From DAOUGC01 sp034429695 (lineage in GTDB: Bacteria; Chloroflexota; Anaerolineae; Anaerolineales; Anaerolineaceae): a stretch of 20,693 nt of DNA. The number at the start of each line of letters is the position of its first letter. Position 1 is the first letter of the stretch. The stretch lies in the NCBI GenBank assembly GCA_034429695.1, contig DAOUGC010000020.1:1-20693 (forward strand). The letters run 5' to 3'. Under the pieces are notes generated by a model. That model did no database searches. It saw nothing but the letters and a program-made list of their open reading frames with translations, and had not been told where the DNA came from. Shown piece by piece: positions 14,372 through 20,680 of this stretch. The position numbers were made by a program, and so were the translations under genes.

Positions 14372-16162
14372 ATGACTCTGCAAATTGCACTCCTTCTTGG
14401 TTATATCCTCATCGCCATGATCCTGTTTGCGATTGAGGTGATTTCGGCCGAGATCGTTGCGCTGGGGTTGCTGCTGGCGATGATCTTCGCGGGCATGTTG
14501 ACCGCCGAGGATGCCTTTGCCGGTTTCGGCAGTGAAACCGCGCTGATGATCCTGGGCTTGCTGATCCTTACCGCGGCGCTGGTGCGCACCGGCGTGGTGG
14601 ACGTGGTGGGTCATGCCATTTTGCGCCGCACCGGCAACAACCCCAAACGCCTGTTGCTGGTGATGATGATCTCTGCAGCCGCCCTGTCGGCATTCATCAG
14701 CAACACCGCAGCCACGGCGTTTTTTGTCCCCATTGCCATGGGGTTGTCCCGACAAAGCCGCACCCCGCCATCGCGTTTACTCATGCCGCTGGCATTTGCC
14801 TCCATCCTCACCAGCCCTGTGACGGTGATCAGCTCATCCACCAACATTGTGATCAGCGGTCTGATCCGCCGCTATGACATGCCCCCGCTTCGCATGTTCG
14901 AAATGTCTGTGGTGGGTATTGTGATCGCCATTTTTGGCATCGCATACATGTACTGGGTAGGTCGGCGCATAATTCCAACCCGGGAGAACACCCGTGATCT
15001 GTTGGAAAATGTTGAACCTCCCCCCTACAGTGCTGAAATCATCGTCCTGGAGGGTTCCCCGCTGATCGGACGCAGCATGGGTGAACTTGAACTGGATCAA
15101 ATCATTGAGGACGTGTCCATTTTGCGCCTGCAAAAGGGGAGACGCCTGTACACCTCCCCCCGCTCGAGCCTGGTGATCGAGGCGGGCGACATCCTCACCG
15201 TACAGGGTCGCCGCGACGACATCGTGCGCGTCAAGGATCAGGTTGGCATTGACTTCAAACCCGCTCCTGCCCCCGGTGGTGATGGAGAAGGCAGTGTCCT
15301 TGAATTTGACGCCACCATGGTGGAAGCCATCCTTTTGCCCGGTTCCCCCCTGATTGGCCGCACGCCCAAACGCCTGGAATTTGCCGAACGCTATGGGTTG
15401 CAGATCCTGGGAATTCACCGCAGCGGCAAGACCATCTCCGACAAATTCAGCCGCGTGCGTTTGCGGGTTGGCGACCAGTTGCTGCTGCAGGGTGACCCCG
15501 GCAACATCGCCATGCTGGGACGCAGCCGTTTCTTCCGTATTCTCGGGTCCATGACCGAACGCACCAATACCCAGCGTGCCCCGCTGGCAGTGGGTATTTT
15601 TATCCTCTCCCTGGGGCTGGCCACCTTTGGTGTGCTCCCTCTGGCTGTGGCCGTGCTGCTTGGAGCCTTGCTGGCATTTGTCACCCGCTGCCTGACCCCT
15701 GAAGAGGCTTACCGCGAAGTGGAATGGAAAGCCTTTTTACTGATCGGCTCCATGCTGGCGCTGGGTACAGCCATGGAGCAAACCGGAACCGCCACTTATA
15801 TTGCCGACCTGATCGTCAGCATTGCAGGCGGCGTTAATCCACTGGTGATCCTTGGGGCGTTTTTTGTCCTCTCCCTGCTGCTTACCCAGCCCATGTCCAA
15901 TCAGGCGGCGGCGGTGGTGGTGGTTCCCATCGCCATCCAGACCGCGTTGCAATTGGATCTCAATCCACGCACCTTTGCCATCATGATCGCCATCGGCGCA
16001 AGTTGTTCCTTCCTCACCCCACTGGAGCCGTCCTGTCTGATGGTGTACGGGCCGGGCAACTACCGTTTTGTGGATTTTGTCAGGGTGGGTTCACTGTTGA
16101 CCCTCATCATTTTGGTGGTCGCCATTGTTCTGGTCCCGTTGATCTGGCCCCTGTCAGGCTGA
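14372..16162 (+). CDS. SLC13/DASS-type anion permease with two RCK_C (TrkA_C) domains
   Basis: This 596-residue polytopic protein belongs to the divalent anion:Na+ symporter group (sulfate, phosphate, dicarboxylates). The first membrane half (about 1-200) carries S110-N-T112 in SAFISNTAATAFFVP and a SSSTN turn at 154-158. Two cytosolic RCK_C domains follow (about 216-295 and 308-388), each with the S-P-L-I-G-R...L...G-D-x-L-x-x-Q-G pattern. The second half (about 402-596) repeats the motif as MSNQAAAVVVVP and ends the substrate site at SFLTPLEPS. RCK_C domains usually sense a small ligand. The substrate is not readable from sequence; divergence from pst makes phosphate or another oxyanion attractive. 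The ribosome site is weak. AGGTGG lies 15 bases upstream, and a five-codon frame from 14358 ends overlapping this ATG. It converges on the DUF421 gene with only 4 bp between. Confidence 0.88.
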   Translation: MTLQIALLLGYILIAMILFAIEVISAEIVALGLLLAMIFAGMLTAEDAFAGFGSETALMILGLLILTAALVRTGVVDVVGHAILRRTGNNPKRLLLVMMISAAALSAFISNTAATAFFVPIAMGLSRQSRTPPSRLLMPLAFASILTSPVTVISSSTNIVISGLIRRYDMPPLRMFEMSVVGIVIAIFGIAYMYWVGRRIIPTRENTRDLLENVEPPPYSAEIIVLEGSPLIGRSMGELELDQIIEDVSILRLQKGRRLYTSPRSSLVIEAGDILTVQGRRDDIVRVKDQVGIDFKPAPAPGGDGEGSVLEFDATMVEAILLPGSPLIGRTPKRLEFAERYGLQILGIHRSGKTISDKFSRVRLRVGDQLLLQGDPGNIAMLGRSRFFRILGSMTERTNTQRAPLAVGIFILSLGLATFGVLPLAVAVLLGALLAFVTRCLTPEEAYREVEWKAFLLIGSMLALGTAMEQTGTATYIADLIVSIAGGVNPLVILGAFFVLSLLLTQPMSNQAAAVVVVPIAIQTALQLDLNPRTFAIMIAIGASCSFLTPLEPSCLMVYGPGNYRFVDFVRVGSLLTLIILVVAIVLVPLIWPLSG

Positions 16163-16166
16163 GCGC

Positions 16167-16634
16167 TCACGACTCTCCCGGTTTCTCACCCGGCCCCCAG
16201 GGTATGATGCTGATGCCGCCGCTGCGCTCCAGCACGGCGTACTTCACCTGATCCATGCGTTCCAACCCTTGCAGGACGCGCGCCTGATTGAGGATATCGT
16301 CTTCATCCACACGGCTTTTACGCATGCGCTCAGGGTGTGGCTTGCCGCGATCCACCAGAATCAACGGCACGGAATCCATCACCTTCTCAAACCGGTGTGA
16401 TTTCCTTTTGAGCAGCGAAATCAAAATGTCCATGCTCACCAGCGCCATCACCAGCACCATGCCGCGCGTGAGCGAATTGTCACCCACCAGCAGTGCTTGC
16501 TGGATCACTTCTGAAATAATCAACAGCAGGACGAAGTCAAACGCGGTCAACTGAGCCAGTGAACGCTTGCCGCTGATGCGAAAGACCAGCAGCAATAAAA
16601 GATAAACAACAACAGCTTTGATAATGATTTCCAC
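16167..16634 (-). CDS. DUF421 (YetF/YcaP-type) membrane protein
   Basis: This 155-residue protein of the DUF421 family has membrane spans near 4-19, 33-52 and 56-76 and a cytosolic C-terminal domain. The conserved R-I-x-G-K-R-x-x-x-x-x-T-x-F-D pattern (RISGKRSLAQLTAFDF, 19-34) and VPLILVDRGKP (89-99) are seen. It is the short form of the family, and the biological role is unknown. The start is a GTG with GAGGAA just upstream. It lies 11 bp after the single-span protein gene, so the two are probably one operon. Its stop lies inside the palindrome TGAGCGCTCA, which also contains the stop of the convergent permease gene. Confidence 0.85.
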   Translation of the reverse strand: MEIIIKAVVVYLLLLLVFRISGKRSLAQLTAFDFVLLLIISEVIQQALLVGDNSLTRGMVLVMALVSMDILISLLKRKSHRFEKVMDSVPLILVDRGKPHPERMRKSRVDEDDILNQARVLQGLERMDQVKYAVLERSGGISIIPWGPGEKPGES

Positions 16635-16645
16635 CCGTTCCTCAC

Positions 16646-17137
16646 TTACGGATAAACAAACTGATTGACTGTAATACGCTCGCCATTCACCCCCAGCAAA
16701 GTGCGCGCCGAACCAACTTTAAGCGGTGTAAGATGATAAATAATCGTCACCGGTTCACTGCCATACGCCCGAAAAACAAAGCGCATCACTCCGTTGCCCA
16801 CCTGGACGCTTTCCGGTTCGGGCTGCACCTGATTCACTTTGTAGCGCTGCAGATATGCCCGTTCCAGTTCAACCACCACTTTGCCGTCCGGGCCGGGCAG
16901 GGTGCGCACCAGCAATACATCCTCAGACCCATCCCGCATGAAACGCTGGTATTCGAGTTCGGTTGCGCCGCCGGCATTCACCCTCACCCTGCTTAAGGGG
17001 CCATCTCCAAACAGACCCAGCAAAGCCAGCAGCAGGATCAGGCCCATGCCCACCCAGCCGATGCGCTCCACGGCCCATTCTTTTTTCTGAAACTCCAGGT
17101 TTTGATCCACTTCCATATCCTGAATGCGTTTCACCAT
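16646..17137 (-). CDS. Single-span membrane protein of unknown function, partner of DUF421
   Basis: From the ATG at 17137 this is 163 residues. The N-terminal 30 residues are charged (VKRIQDMEVDQNLEFQKKEW), then one membrane span near 33-50 (GWVGMGLILLLALLGLFGDG). After that comes a beta-rich exported domain of about 110 residues with paired statements such as R-F-V-F-R-A-Y-G and P-V-T-I-I-Y-H-L-T-P. The ATG was chosen over an in-frame TTG at 17161 because AGGAGG lies 8 bases before it. I recall similar proteins beside short DUF421 genes in other bacteria, suggesting a two-part membrane unit, but no function is known. There is no recognised Pfam-style motif. Confidence 0.75.
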   Translation of the reverse strand: MVKRIQDMEVDQNLEFQKKEWAVERIGWVGMGLILLLALLGLFGDGPLSRVRVNAGGATELEYQRFMRDGSEDVLLVRTLPGPDGKVVVELERAYLQRYKVNQVQPEPESVQVGNGVMRFVFRAYGSEPVTIIYHLTPLKVGSARTLLGVNGERITVNQFVYP

Positions 17138-17261
17138 CTCAACGCCCTCCTGTTCAAACAATCTACTCTGAAGCGGGCATTAATTCCATTCGGACTTTCC
17201 CTATTGGGATGGGGGTCTTTCAAGCGCCACTGTTTCCTGTGCTTTTTTCGTGTAGTTCGTC

Positions 17262-17282
17262 CATTCGTGCCATTCGTGTTGA
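17262..17282 (+). repeat. 21-bp ATTCGTG element, copy 1
   Basis: The element is CATTCGTGCC followed by ATTCGTGTTGA. It matches the reverse complement of 18987-19007 at 20 of 21 positions. ATTCGTG occurs twice inside it and again in the hairpin at 10721-10739. Confidence 0.6.
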
Positions 17283-17331
17283 AAATCTCTTCATGTCAAC
17301 ATGCAAAAAACGGCGGGATGTAAGTACGCCG

Positions 17332-17347
17332 CGCCAGCAAGCTGGCG
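17332..17347. repeat. Short REP-like hairpin
   Basis: CGCCAG-CAAG-CTGGCG is a perfect 6-4-6 hairpin. With the GCCCTACAAA that follows at 17352-17361, it resembles the element behind ligD at 4259-4292. Confidence 0.45.
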
Positions 17348-17409
17348 ACCTGCCCTACAAAAACTACCGTGTAATGAACACTCCGCATTCAGGGGAGGGA
17401 ATTGTTTTT

Positions 17410-17512
17410 CCTCCTCCATTCGCGTCCTTTGCGAATGGGGCAGGTGCTCGGATGCGCGCGACGGAGAAAATTCTTCACAATCTCAATTCTTCGCGCATTC
17501 GAGCGGAGGGGG
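17410..17512 (+). repeat. 103-bp double-hairpin repeat, copy A
   Basis: Starts with CCTCCTCC and ends with GGAGGGGG. Hairpin 1 pairs CTCCTCCATTCGC with GCGAATGGGGCAG (one mismatch, one wobble). Hairpin 2 pairs GCTCGGATGCGCG (17446-17458) with CGCGCATTCGAGC (17492-17504); its one difference from the other copies turns an A-T into a G-T wobble and so keeps pairing in RNA. It differs from copy C at about 7 of 103 positions, three of them in the four-base loop core CTCA (17482-17485). Confidence 0.8.
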
Positions 17513-17568
17513 TGCTCCACATCCCGCACATTCGCCCGGAGGGATGCTCCACGCAGCCCCACCCACCG

Positions 17569-17602
17569 AAAAATAAAAAACCGCGGGCGGTCCGCTCGCG
17601 GT
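17569..17602 (-). terminator. Intrinsic terminator of the DMT transporter gene
   Basis: On the minus strand, 22 bp after the DMT stop, ACCGCG-a-GCGG-A-CCGC-c-CGCGGT forms a near-perfect GC-rich hairpin followed by TTTTTTATTTTT. This is a classic rho-independent terminator, and the best in the window. Confidence 0.85.
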
Positions 17603-17624
17603 AGGAAATGGCAATGCTATTGAT

Positions 17625-18563
17625 CTACTCTGCTGCTTCTGCTTCCAGTTTGGCGCTGCGTTCCTGCGCCTCCTGATGCGCATGCGCGCTGAACACCCCC
17701 CACACACCCAACAGCACCAGCACAGCGCCGGCCACCGTCCAACCGGTGATCTGCTCGCCGAGGATCATCCAGCCCAGCAGGACGGCAATGATCGGGTTGA
17801 CGTATGAGTACGTCATTGCCAGACGGATGGGCAGCAACCGGAGCACCTGTACAAACGAGGTAAACCCGATCACCGAGCCGAAGATCACCAGATATGCCCA
17901 GGCCCCCCAGGCAGCCGGGGTCGGGGTGGGCAGCGGCTCACCGGTGAGGATCGCCATCAGCACAAAACCGATGCCGCCTGCCAGCAACTGATAACCCGAA
18001 CTTGCCTGAGCCGAAAGCTGCGGACGGCGCAGGCTCTGCCACACACTGCCCGCTGACCACGATAACGAAGCGCCAAACAGCGCCAGAATGGAAAATGTAT
18101 CAGCGTGCACACCCGAGCGCAACACAGGGTAGCCCAACACGCCCAGGCCTGCCAGGCCGATCAGCAGGGCGCCCACCAGGCGCAGCGTGGGCGGTTTGCG
18201 GCGCACCACGGCTTCGATCACCGCGGTGAACAACGGGGTGCTGGCGATAATCAACGCCGCCAGACCCGAGTCAGCGCGCTGCTCACCAAACATCACCAGC
18301 CCGTTGCCACCCACCCACAACAGCACGCCAGAGCCAGCCAGAACGATCAATTCCCCCCGGCTGGGGCGCAGGCGCTGCTTGAGCATTGCCGCCCACGCGA
18401 TCATCATCGCCCCGGCGACCAGCGCACGCATGGCTCCCAACATGAAGGGCGTGAAGCCCGCTCCGGGCATCACCGCAATGCGGATGGCCAGATAGGTACT
18501 GCCCCAGATGATGTAGACCACCAATAAATAAAACAGTCCGCTGAACTTTCCCCGCTCCTGCAT
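17625..18563 (-). CDS. EamA/DMT-family transporter
   Basis: This 312-residue drug/metabolite transporter has ten predicted membrane spans made of two EamA repeats (about 10-140 and 150-290). The first span carries YIIWGSTYLAIRIA, typical of the YedA/RhaT-like branch. The second repeat ends with the usual SYVNPIIAVLLGWMILGEQITGWTVAGAVLVLLGV. Such proteins export amino acids or small metabolites, and the substrate cannot be told from sequence. The C-terminal 20 residues are charged and Ala/Glu-rich. The ATG at 18563 has AAGAGGT upstream. It follows a small hypothetical gene by 9 bp, so it is the second gene of a two-gene unit ended by the terminator at 17569-17602. Confidence 0.9.
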   Translation of the reverse strand: MQERGKFSGLFYLLVVYIIWGSTYLAIRIAVMPGAGFTPFMLGAMRALVAGAMMIAWAAMLKQRLRPSRGELIVLAGSGVLLWVGGNGLVMFGEQRADSGLAALIIASTPLFTAVIEAVVRRKPPTLRLVGALLIGLAGLGVLGYPVLRSGVHADTFSILALFGASLSWSAGSVWQSLRRPQLSAQASSGYQLLAGGIGFVLMAILTGEPLPTPTPAAWGAWAYLVIFGSVIGFTSFVQVLRLLPIRLAMTYSYVNPIIAVLLGWMILGEQITGWTVAGAVLVLLGVWGVFSAHAHQEAQERSAKLEAEAAE

Positions 18564-18572
18564 GGTTACCTC

Positions 18573-18836
18573 TTAGCGTTTCCTGTCGCCCCTGGATGGA
18601 TTGTTGGTCTCTTCATAATTAAACAGCTCGGGCGCACCCATGGCACGCATACGCTGCTCCTCAGATTGTCCAATCCGCGGACCCTCCACCCAGTCCACCG
18701 CACCAGCGGCGCGTCTGGCTTCGGTCAGCGCTTCTTCGCGTGAGTTTGCCCACACCGCCAGCGTAACCGGCTCGGGCCTTCCTTTTTTGGCACCCTTGCG
18801 GGCGGCGATGATGCCCTCAATAAAAAATTTTTGCAT
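18573..18836 (-). CDS. Small hypothetical protein upstream of the DMT gene
   Basis: From the ATG at 18836 this is 87 residues: a basic segment (ARKGAKKGRPEP), a strand-like VTLAVWANSREEALTEAR part, and GAVDWVEGPRIG before a charged end. No motif is recognised. The fold looks like a small soluble alpha/beta unit, perhaps a ferredoxin-like half, but that is a guess. The start is uncertain. In-frame alternatives are the ATG at 18881 and a GTG at 18908, and none has a strong ribosome site; 18836 was taken because the well-ordered part begins there. Close spacing (9 bp) to the DMT gene suggests co-transcription. Confidence 0.6.
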   Translation of the reverse strand: MQKFFIEGIIAARKGAKKGRPEPVTLAVWANSREEALTEARRAAGAVDWVEGPRIGQSEEQRMRAMGAPELFNYEETNNPSRGDRKR

Positions 18837-18986
18837 AAGCTCTGTCCAGGAAAAGAATTCAGCCAGTATAACCCTCTTCATGTCATGATGCAATAATCCC
18901 ACCGGCACATCTTTTGATTTCTTCCGTTGTTTCGTCGTGGGAAGGGAAAATGTACCAATTTTTGCCCTTGTGGGAATGGCGGGGCA

Positions 18987-19007
18987 TCAACACGAAGGGC
19001 ACGAATG
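18987..19007 (-). repeat. 21-bp ATTCGTG element, copy 2 (inverted)
   Basis: Read on the minus strand it matches 17262-17282 at 20 of 21 positions. It lies 32 bp before repeat copy B. Confidence 0.6.
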
Positions 19008-19039
19008 AAGAAAACAAATATTTTCCAGCACCGCTTTCT

Positions 19040-19141
19040 CCTCCTCCATTCGCGTTTTTTCGAATGGGGGAGGTGCTCGAATGCGCGCGACGGAGAAAAT
19101 TCGTCACAATTGCGATTCTTCGCGCATTCGAGCGGAGGGGG
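19040..19141 (+). repeat. 103-bp double-hairpin repeat, copy B (102 bp)
   Basis: Hairpin 1 keeps a 12-bp stem although one G is deleted in the loop region. Hairpin 2 pairs 19075-19087 with 19121-19133 perfectly over 13 bp; its loop core is TGCG (19111-19114). Homology with copy C continues for 35 bp to 19176 (30 of 35 identical), including GGCTTCAAAATC, so the tandem unit is about 145 bp. It differs from copy C at about 6 positions in the core. Confidence 0.8.
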
Positions 19142-19184
19142 CACGGTGGCTTCAAAATCAAACCCTCTCCCCGGCTGGTTTTCT

Positions 19185-19287
19185 CCTCCTCCATTCGCGT
19201 TCTTTGCGAATGGGGGAGGTGCTCGAATGCGCGCGACCGAGAAAATTCTTCACAATCGGGATTCTTCGCGCATTCGAGCGGAGGGGG
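19185..19287 (+). repeat. 103-bp double-hairpin repeat, copy C
   Basis: Hairpin 1 pairs CTCCTCCATTCGC with GCGAATGGGGGAG over 13 bp (one wobble) around GTTCTTT. Hairpin 2 pairs 19221-19233 with 19267-19279 perfectly; its loop core is CGGG (19257-19260). The unit shared with copy B runs on to 19322, just 8 bp before the tetR -35 box. Confidence 0.8.
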
Positions 19288-19329
19288 TACGGCGGCTTCA
19301 AAATCGAACCCACTCCACGGCTCCTGAAA

Positions 19330-19358
19330 TTGACAAACCACCAATAATCTGGTCTAAT
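19330..19358 (+). promoter_or_regulatory. tetR-GAP promoter
   Basis: A perfect -35 TTGACA (19330-19335), 17-bp spacing and TCTAAT (19353-19358, 5 of 6) make the strongest promoter match in the window. A start site near 19365 would fall inside the operator palindrome. Confidence 0.7.
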
Positions 19359-19360
19359 AT

Positions 19361-19378
19361 ATTGTCAGCATTGACAAT
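19361..19378. promoter_or_regulatory. Probable TetR operator
   Basis: ATTGTCAGCATTGACAAT has perfect 7-bp arms around a 4-bp centre, located just after the -10 box and 20 bp before the tetR start. The half-site TTGACAA also overlaps the -35 box at 19330-19336. Its position suggests autorepression by the downstream TetR protein. Confidence 0.6.
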
Positions 19379-19397
19379 TTATAATAGTGAGGATGAT

Positions 19398-19988
19398 ATG
19401 GGACGCAAAAGCCTGGAAAAAATTCGTACGCAGCAATTACTGGATGCCTTTATCGCATGCATACCAGAGAATGGCGTGGATGGAACCAGCCTGGAAAAAA
19501 TCGCCGAGAAAGCCGGCGTCACCCGCAGCATCATCCGCCATTACATCGGCAATCGGGACACACTGATCGCTGAGTTGATCGAACACATCATCAATACCAC
19601 CCTGGTTGAATTTGACCACATCCTTAATGATCCGGAAAAGAGCCTCGAGGAGCGGCTTCATACCGCGCTTTTTGCCCCGCGGGATGACTGGCAAACCGAC
19701 AAGATCATCCTGAATGCCCTGGTAAACGCCCGGGAACAATCGGCTGACATTCAAACAAAAATCGCGGGGGTAATCGAAACCATGGTCAACCAGCTCACCG
19801 AAGCGCTGCACAGCGAAACGCCGCGACGCAGCCGTGATGAGGCCAGTGAACTGGCTTACATACTGTTCTGCATCTCCATGTCACAGGACACCTTTGTTTG
19901 GATTGGTATTTCCCCATCCTTGACCCGTTCCGGACCTGCCGTTGCGCAGCGCTTATTAATGGATTATCTCGGAGACAAACAGGCATGA
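19398..19988 (+). CDS. TetR-family transcriptional regulator
   Basis: This 196-residue protein has an N-terminal helix-turn-helix of TetR type (about 8-55): QQLLDAFIACIPENGVDGTSLEKIAEKAGV, then TRSIIRHYIGNRDTLIAELIEH, where the recognition helix and the Y/F-x-x-(K/R)-x-x-L end are clear. The C-terminal ligand-binding part (about 60-196) is all-helical and specific, so the inducer is unknown. The start at 19398 has GTGAGGATGAT just before it. The stop overlaps the start of the downstream membrane protein as ATGA, so this regulator very likely controls that protein and itself through the palindrome at 19361-19378. Confidence 0.92.
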   Translation: MGRKSLEKIRTQQLLDAFIACIPENGVDGTSLEKIAEKAGVTRSIIRHYIGNRDTLIAELIEHIINTTLVEFDHILNDPEKSLEERLHTALFAPRDDWQTDKIILNALVNAREQSADIQTKIAGVIETMVNQLTEALHSETPRRSRDEASELAYILFCISMSQDTFVWIGISPSLTRSGPAVAQRLLMDYLGDKQA

Positions 19989-20680
19989 TCGAAATAATTG
20001 GCATCACCCTTGGACTGGCATTCATCGATTGCCTGAACCCGGCTACGATCAGCACCATGGCGGTTTTGCTTCCGCTGGTCAGGCGGGTGGAACATTCCTT
20101 ATCCTTCCTGTTTAGCACCTATCTGATTTACTTCGCCGGTGGAATGGCGCTTTTCTACGGCTTTGACCGGTTATTAAAATCGCAGGTTTCCCAATTTGTT
20201 GATCAACACAGCCTGTGGGTTTACACTGGCGAGATCGTGCTTGGTCTGGCCCTGATCGGACTTGGCACGAGCGTGTGGCTTAAAAATCGCAAAGAATCGC
20301 ACAACCAGCCGGTGGATCCGGCGGCGGTCACCGGCATCAAATCTGTCAAGCCAACCCACCTGTTCGTGTTCGGCATCATCTCCACCCTCAGCGACCTGCC
20401 CACCGCTTTTCCCTTGATCGGCTTTATCGGCAAAATGGTCGATTTCAACCCGTCCATTCCGGCTTTTGTGGTCCTGCTGATGGTCTACGTGCTCATTTAT
20501 GTGGCCCCCCTGATCGCGCTGTATGCCATCTTCCGCATGGTAAAAGAAAAGATCGAGCCATTCACACGCTGGTTCATCGGCTTTATTCATAAGTTTATGC
20601 AGTACGCGCTGGCGCCTTTGCTGGCTGGTCTGGGTATCTGGGCGATTGTGGACGGAATTCAACGCCTGATTGCTGGATGA
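19985..20680 (+). CDS. Six-span membrane protein, GAP/LysE-like transporter family
   Basis: This 231-residue integral membrane protein has about six spans (near 4-31, 39-60, 78-99, 122-150, 158-184 and 206-229). The first half has D-C-L-N-P-A-T-I (15-22), a variant of the D-S-x-N-P motif of the LysE/CcdA/GAP superfamily. The second half has a matching D-L-P-T-A-F-P (137-143), suggesting an inverted repeat. The paired cysteines of CcdA-type thiol carriers are absent, which favours a GAP/SfLAP-like or LysE-like exporter over a redox protein. A cytosolic loop (about 100-120) is hydrophilic. Its start overlaps the tetR stop, so it is the likely target of that regulator. It is complete, ending 13 bases before the window edge. 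Confidence 0.65.
   Translation: MIEIIGITLGLAFIDCLNPATISTMAVLLPLVRRVEHSLSFLFSTYLIYFAGGMALFYGFDRLLKSQVSQFVDQHSLWVYTGEIVLGLALIGLGTSVWLKNRKESHNQPVDPAAVTGIKSVKPTHLFVFGIISTLSDLPTAFPLIGFIGKMVDFNPSIPAFVVLLMVYVLIYVAPLIALYAIFRMVKEKIEPFTRWFIGFIHKFMQYALAPLLAGLGIWAIVDGIQRLIAG

Larger units (their letters stand above)
17138..17624. other. Long non-coding stretch with a mosaic of repeats
   Basis: This 487-bp gap between the start of the single-span protein gene and the end of the DMT gene has no convincing coding frame. It contains, in order, a 21-bp ATTCGTG element, a 16-bp perfect hairpin, a 103-bp repeat copy, a short GGAGGG(G)(A/G)TGCTCCAC direct repeat (about 17505-17556) and the DMT terminator. Open frames through it are low-complexity translations of the repeats. 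Confidence 0.7.
18909..19329. other. Long non-coding stretch in front of tetR with repeats
   Basis: There is no credible gene here. One frame stays open through the repeats into tetR and would lengthen that protein to 353 residues, but its upstream part is a translation of the repeats. It holds the second 21-bp element (18987-19007, inverted) and repeat copies B and C in a 145-bp tandem. Confidence 0.7.

Noticed and set aside
16160..16169. Palindrome TGAGCGCTCA containing both stop codons of the convergent permease and DUF421 genes
   Set aside because: Two convergent TGA stops four bases apart make TGA....TCA automatically, and the remaining GCGC is easily chance; there is no extended stem for a terminator.
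17301..17623. Short plus-strand frames across the 17.3-17.6 kb gap
   Set aside because: They read through repeat copy A and the terminator; the same peptide-like strings recur from copies B and C, so they come from the repeats, not from a gene.
17410..19287. CRISPR-like array
   Set aside because: The copies are about 100 bp, two are in direct tandem without unique spacers of regular length, and no cas genes are present.
18927..19397. Long in-frame extension that would make the TetR protein 353 residues
   Set aside because: The extension translates the 103-bp repeats into low-complexity sequence, crosses the consensus promoter and operator, and ignores the good ribosome site before 19398.
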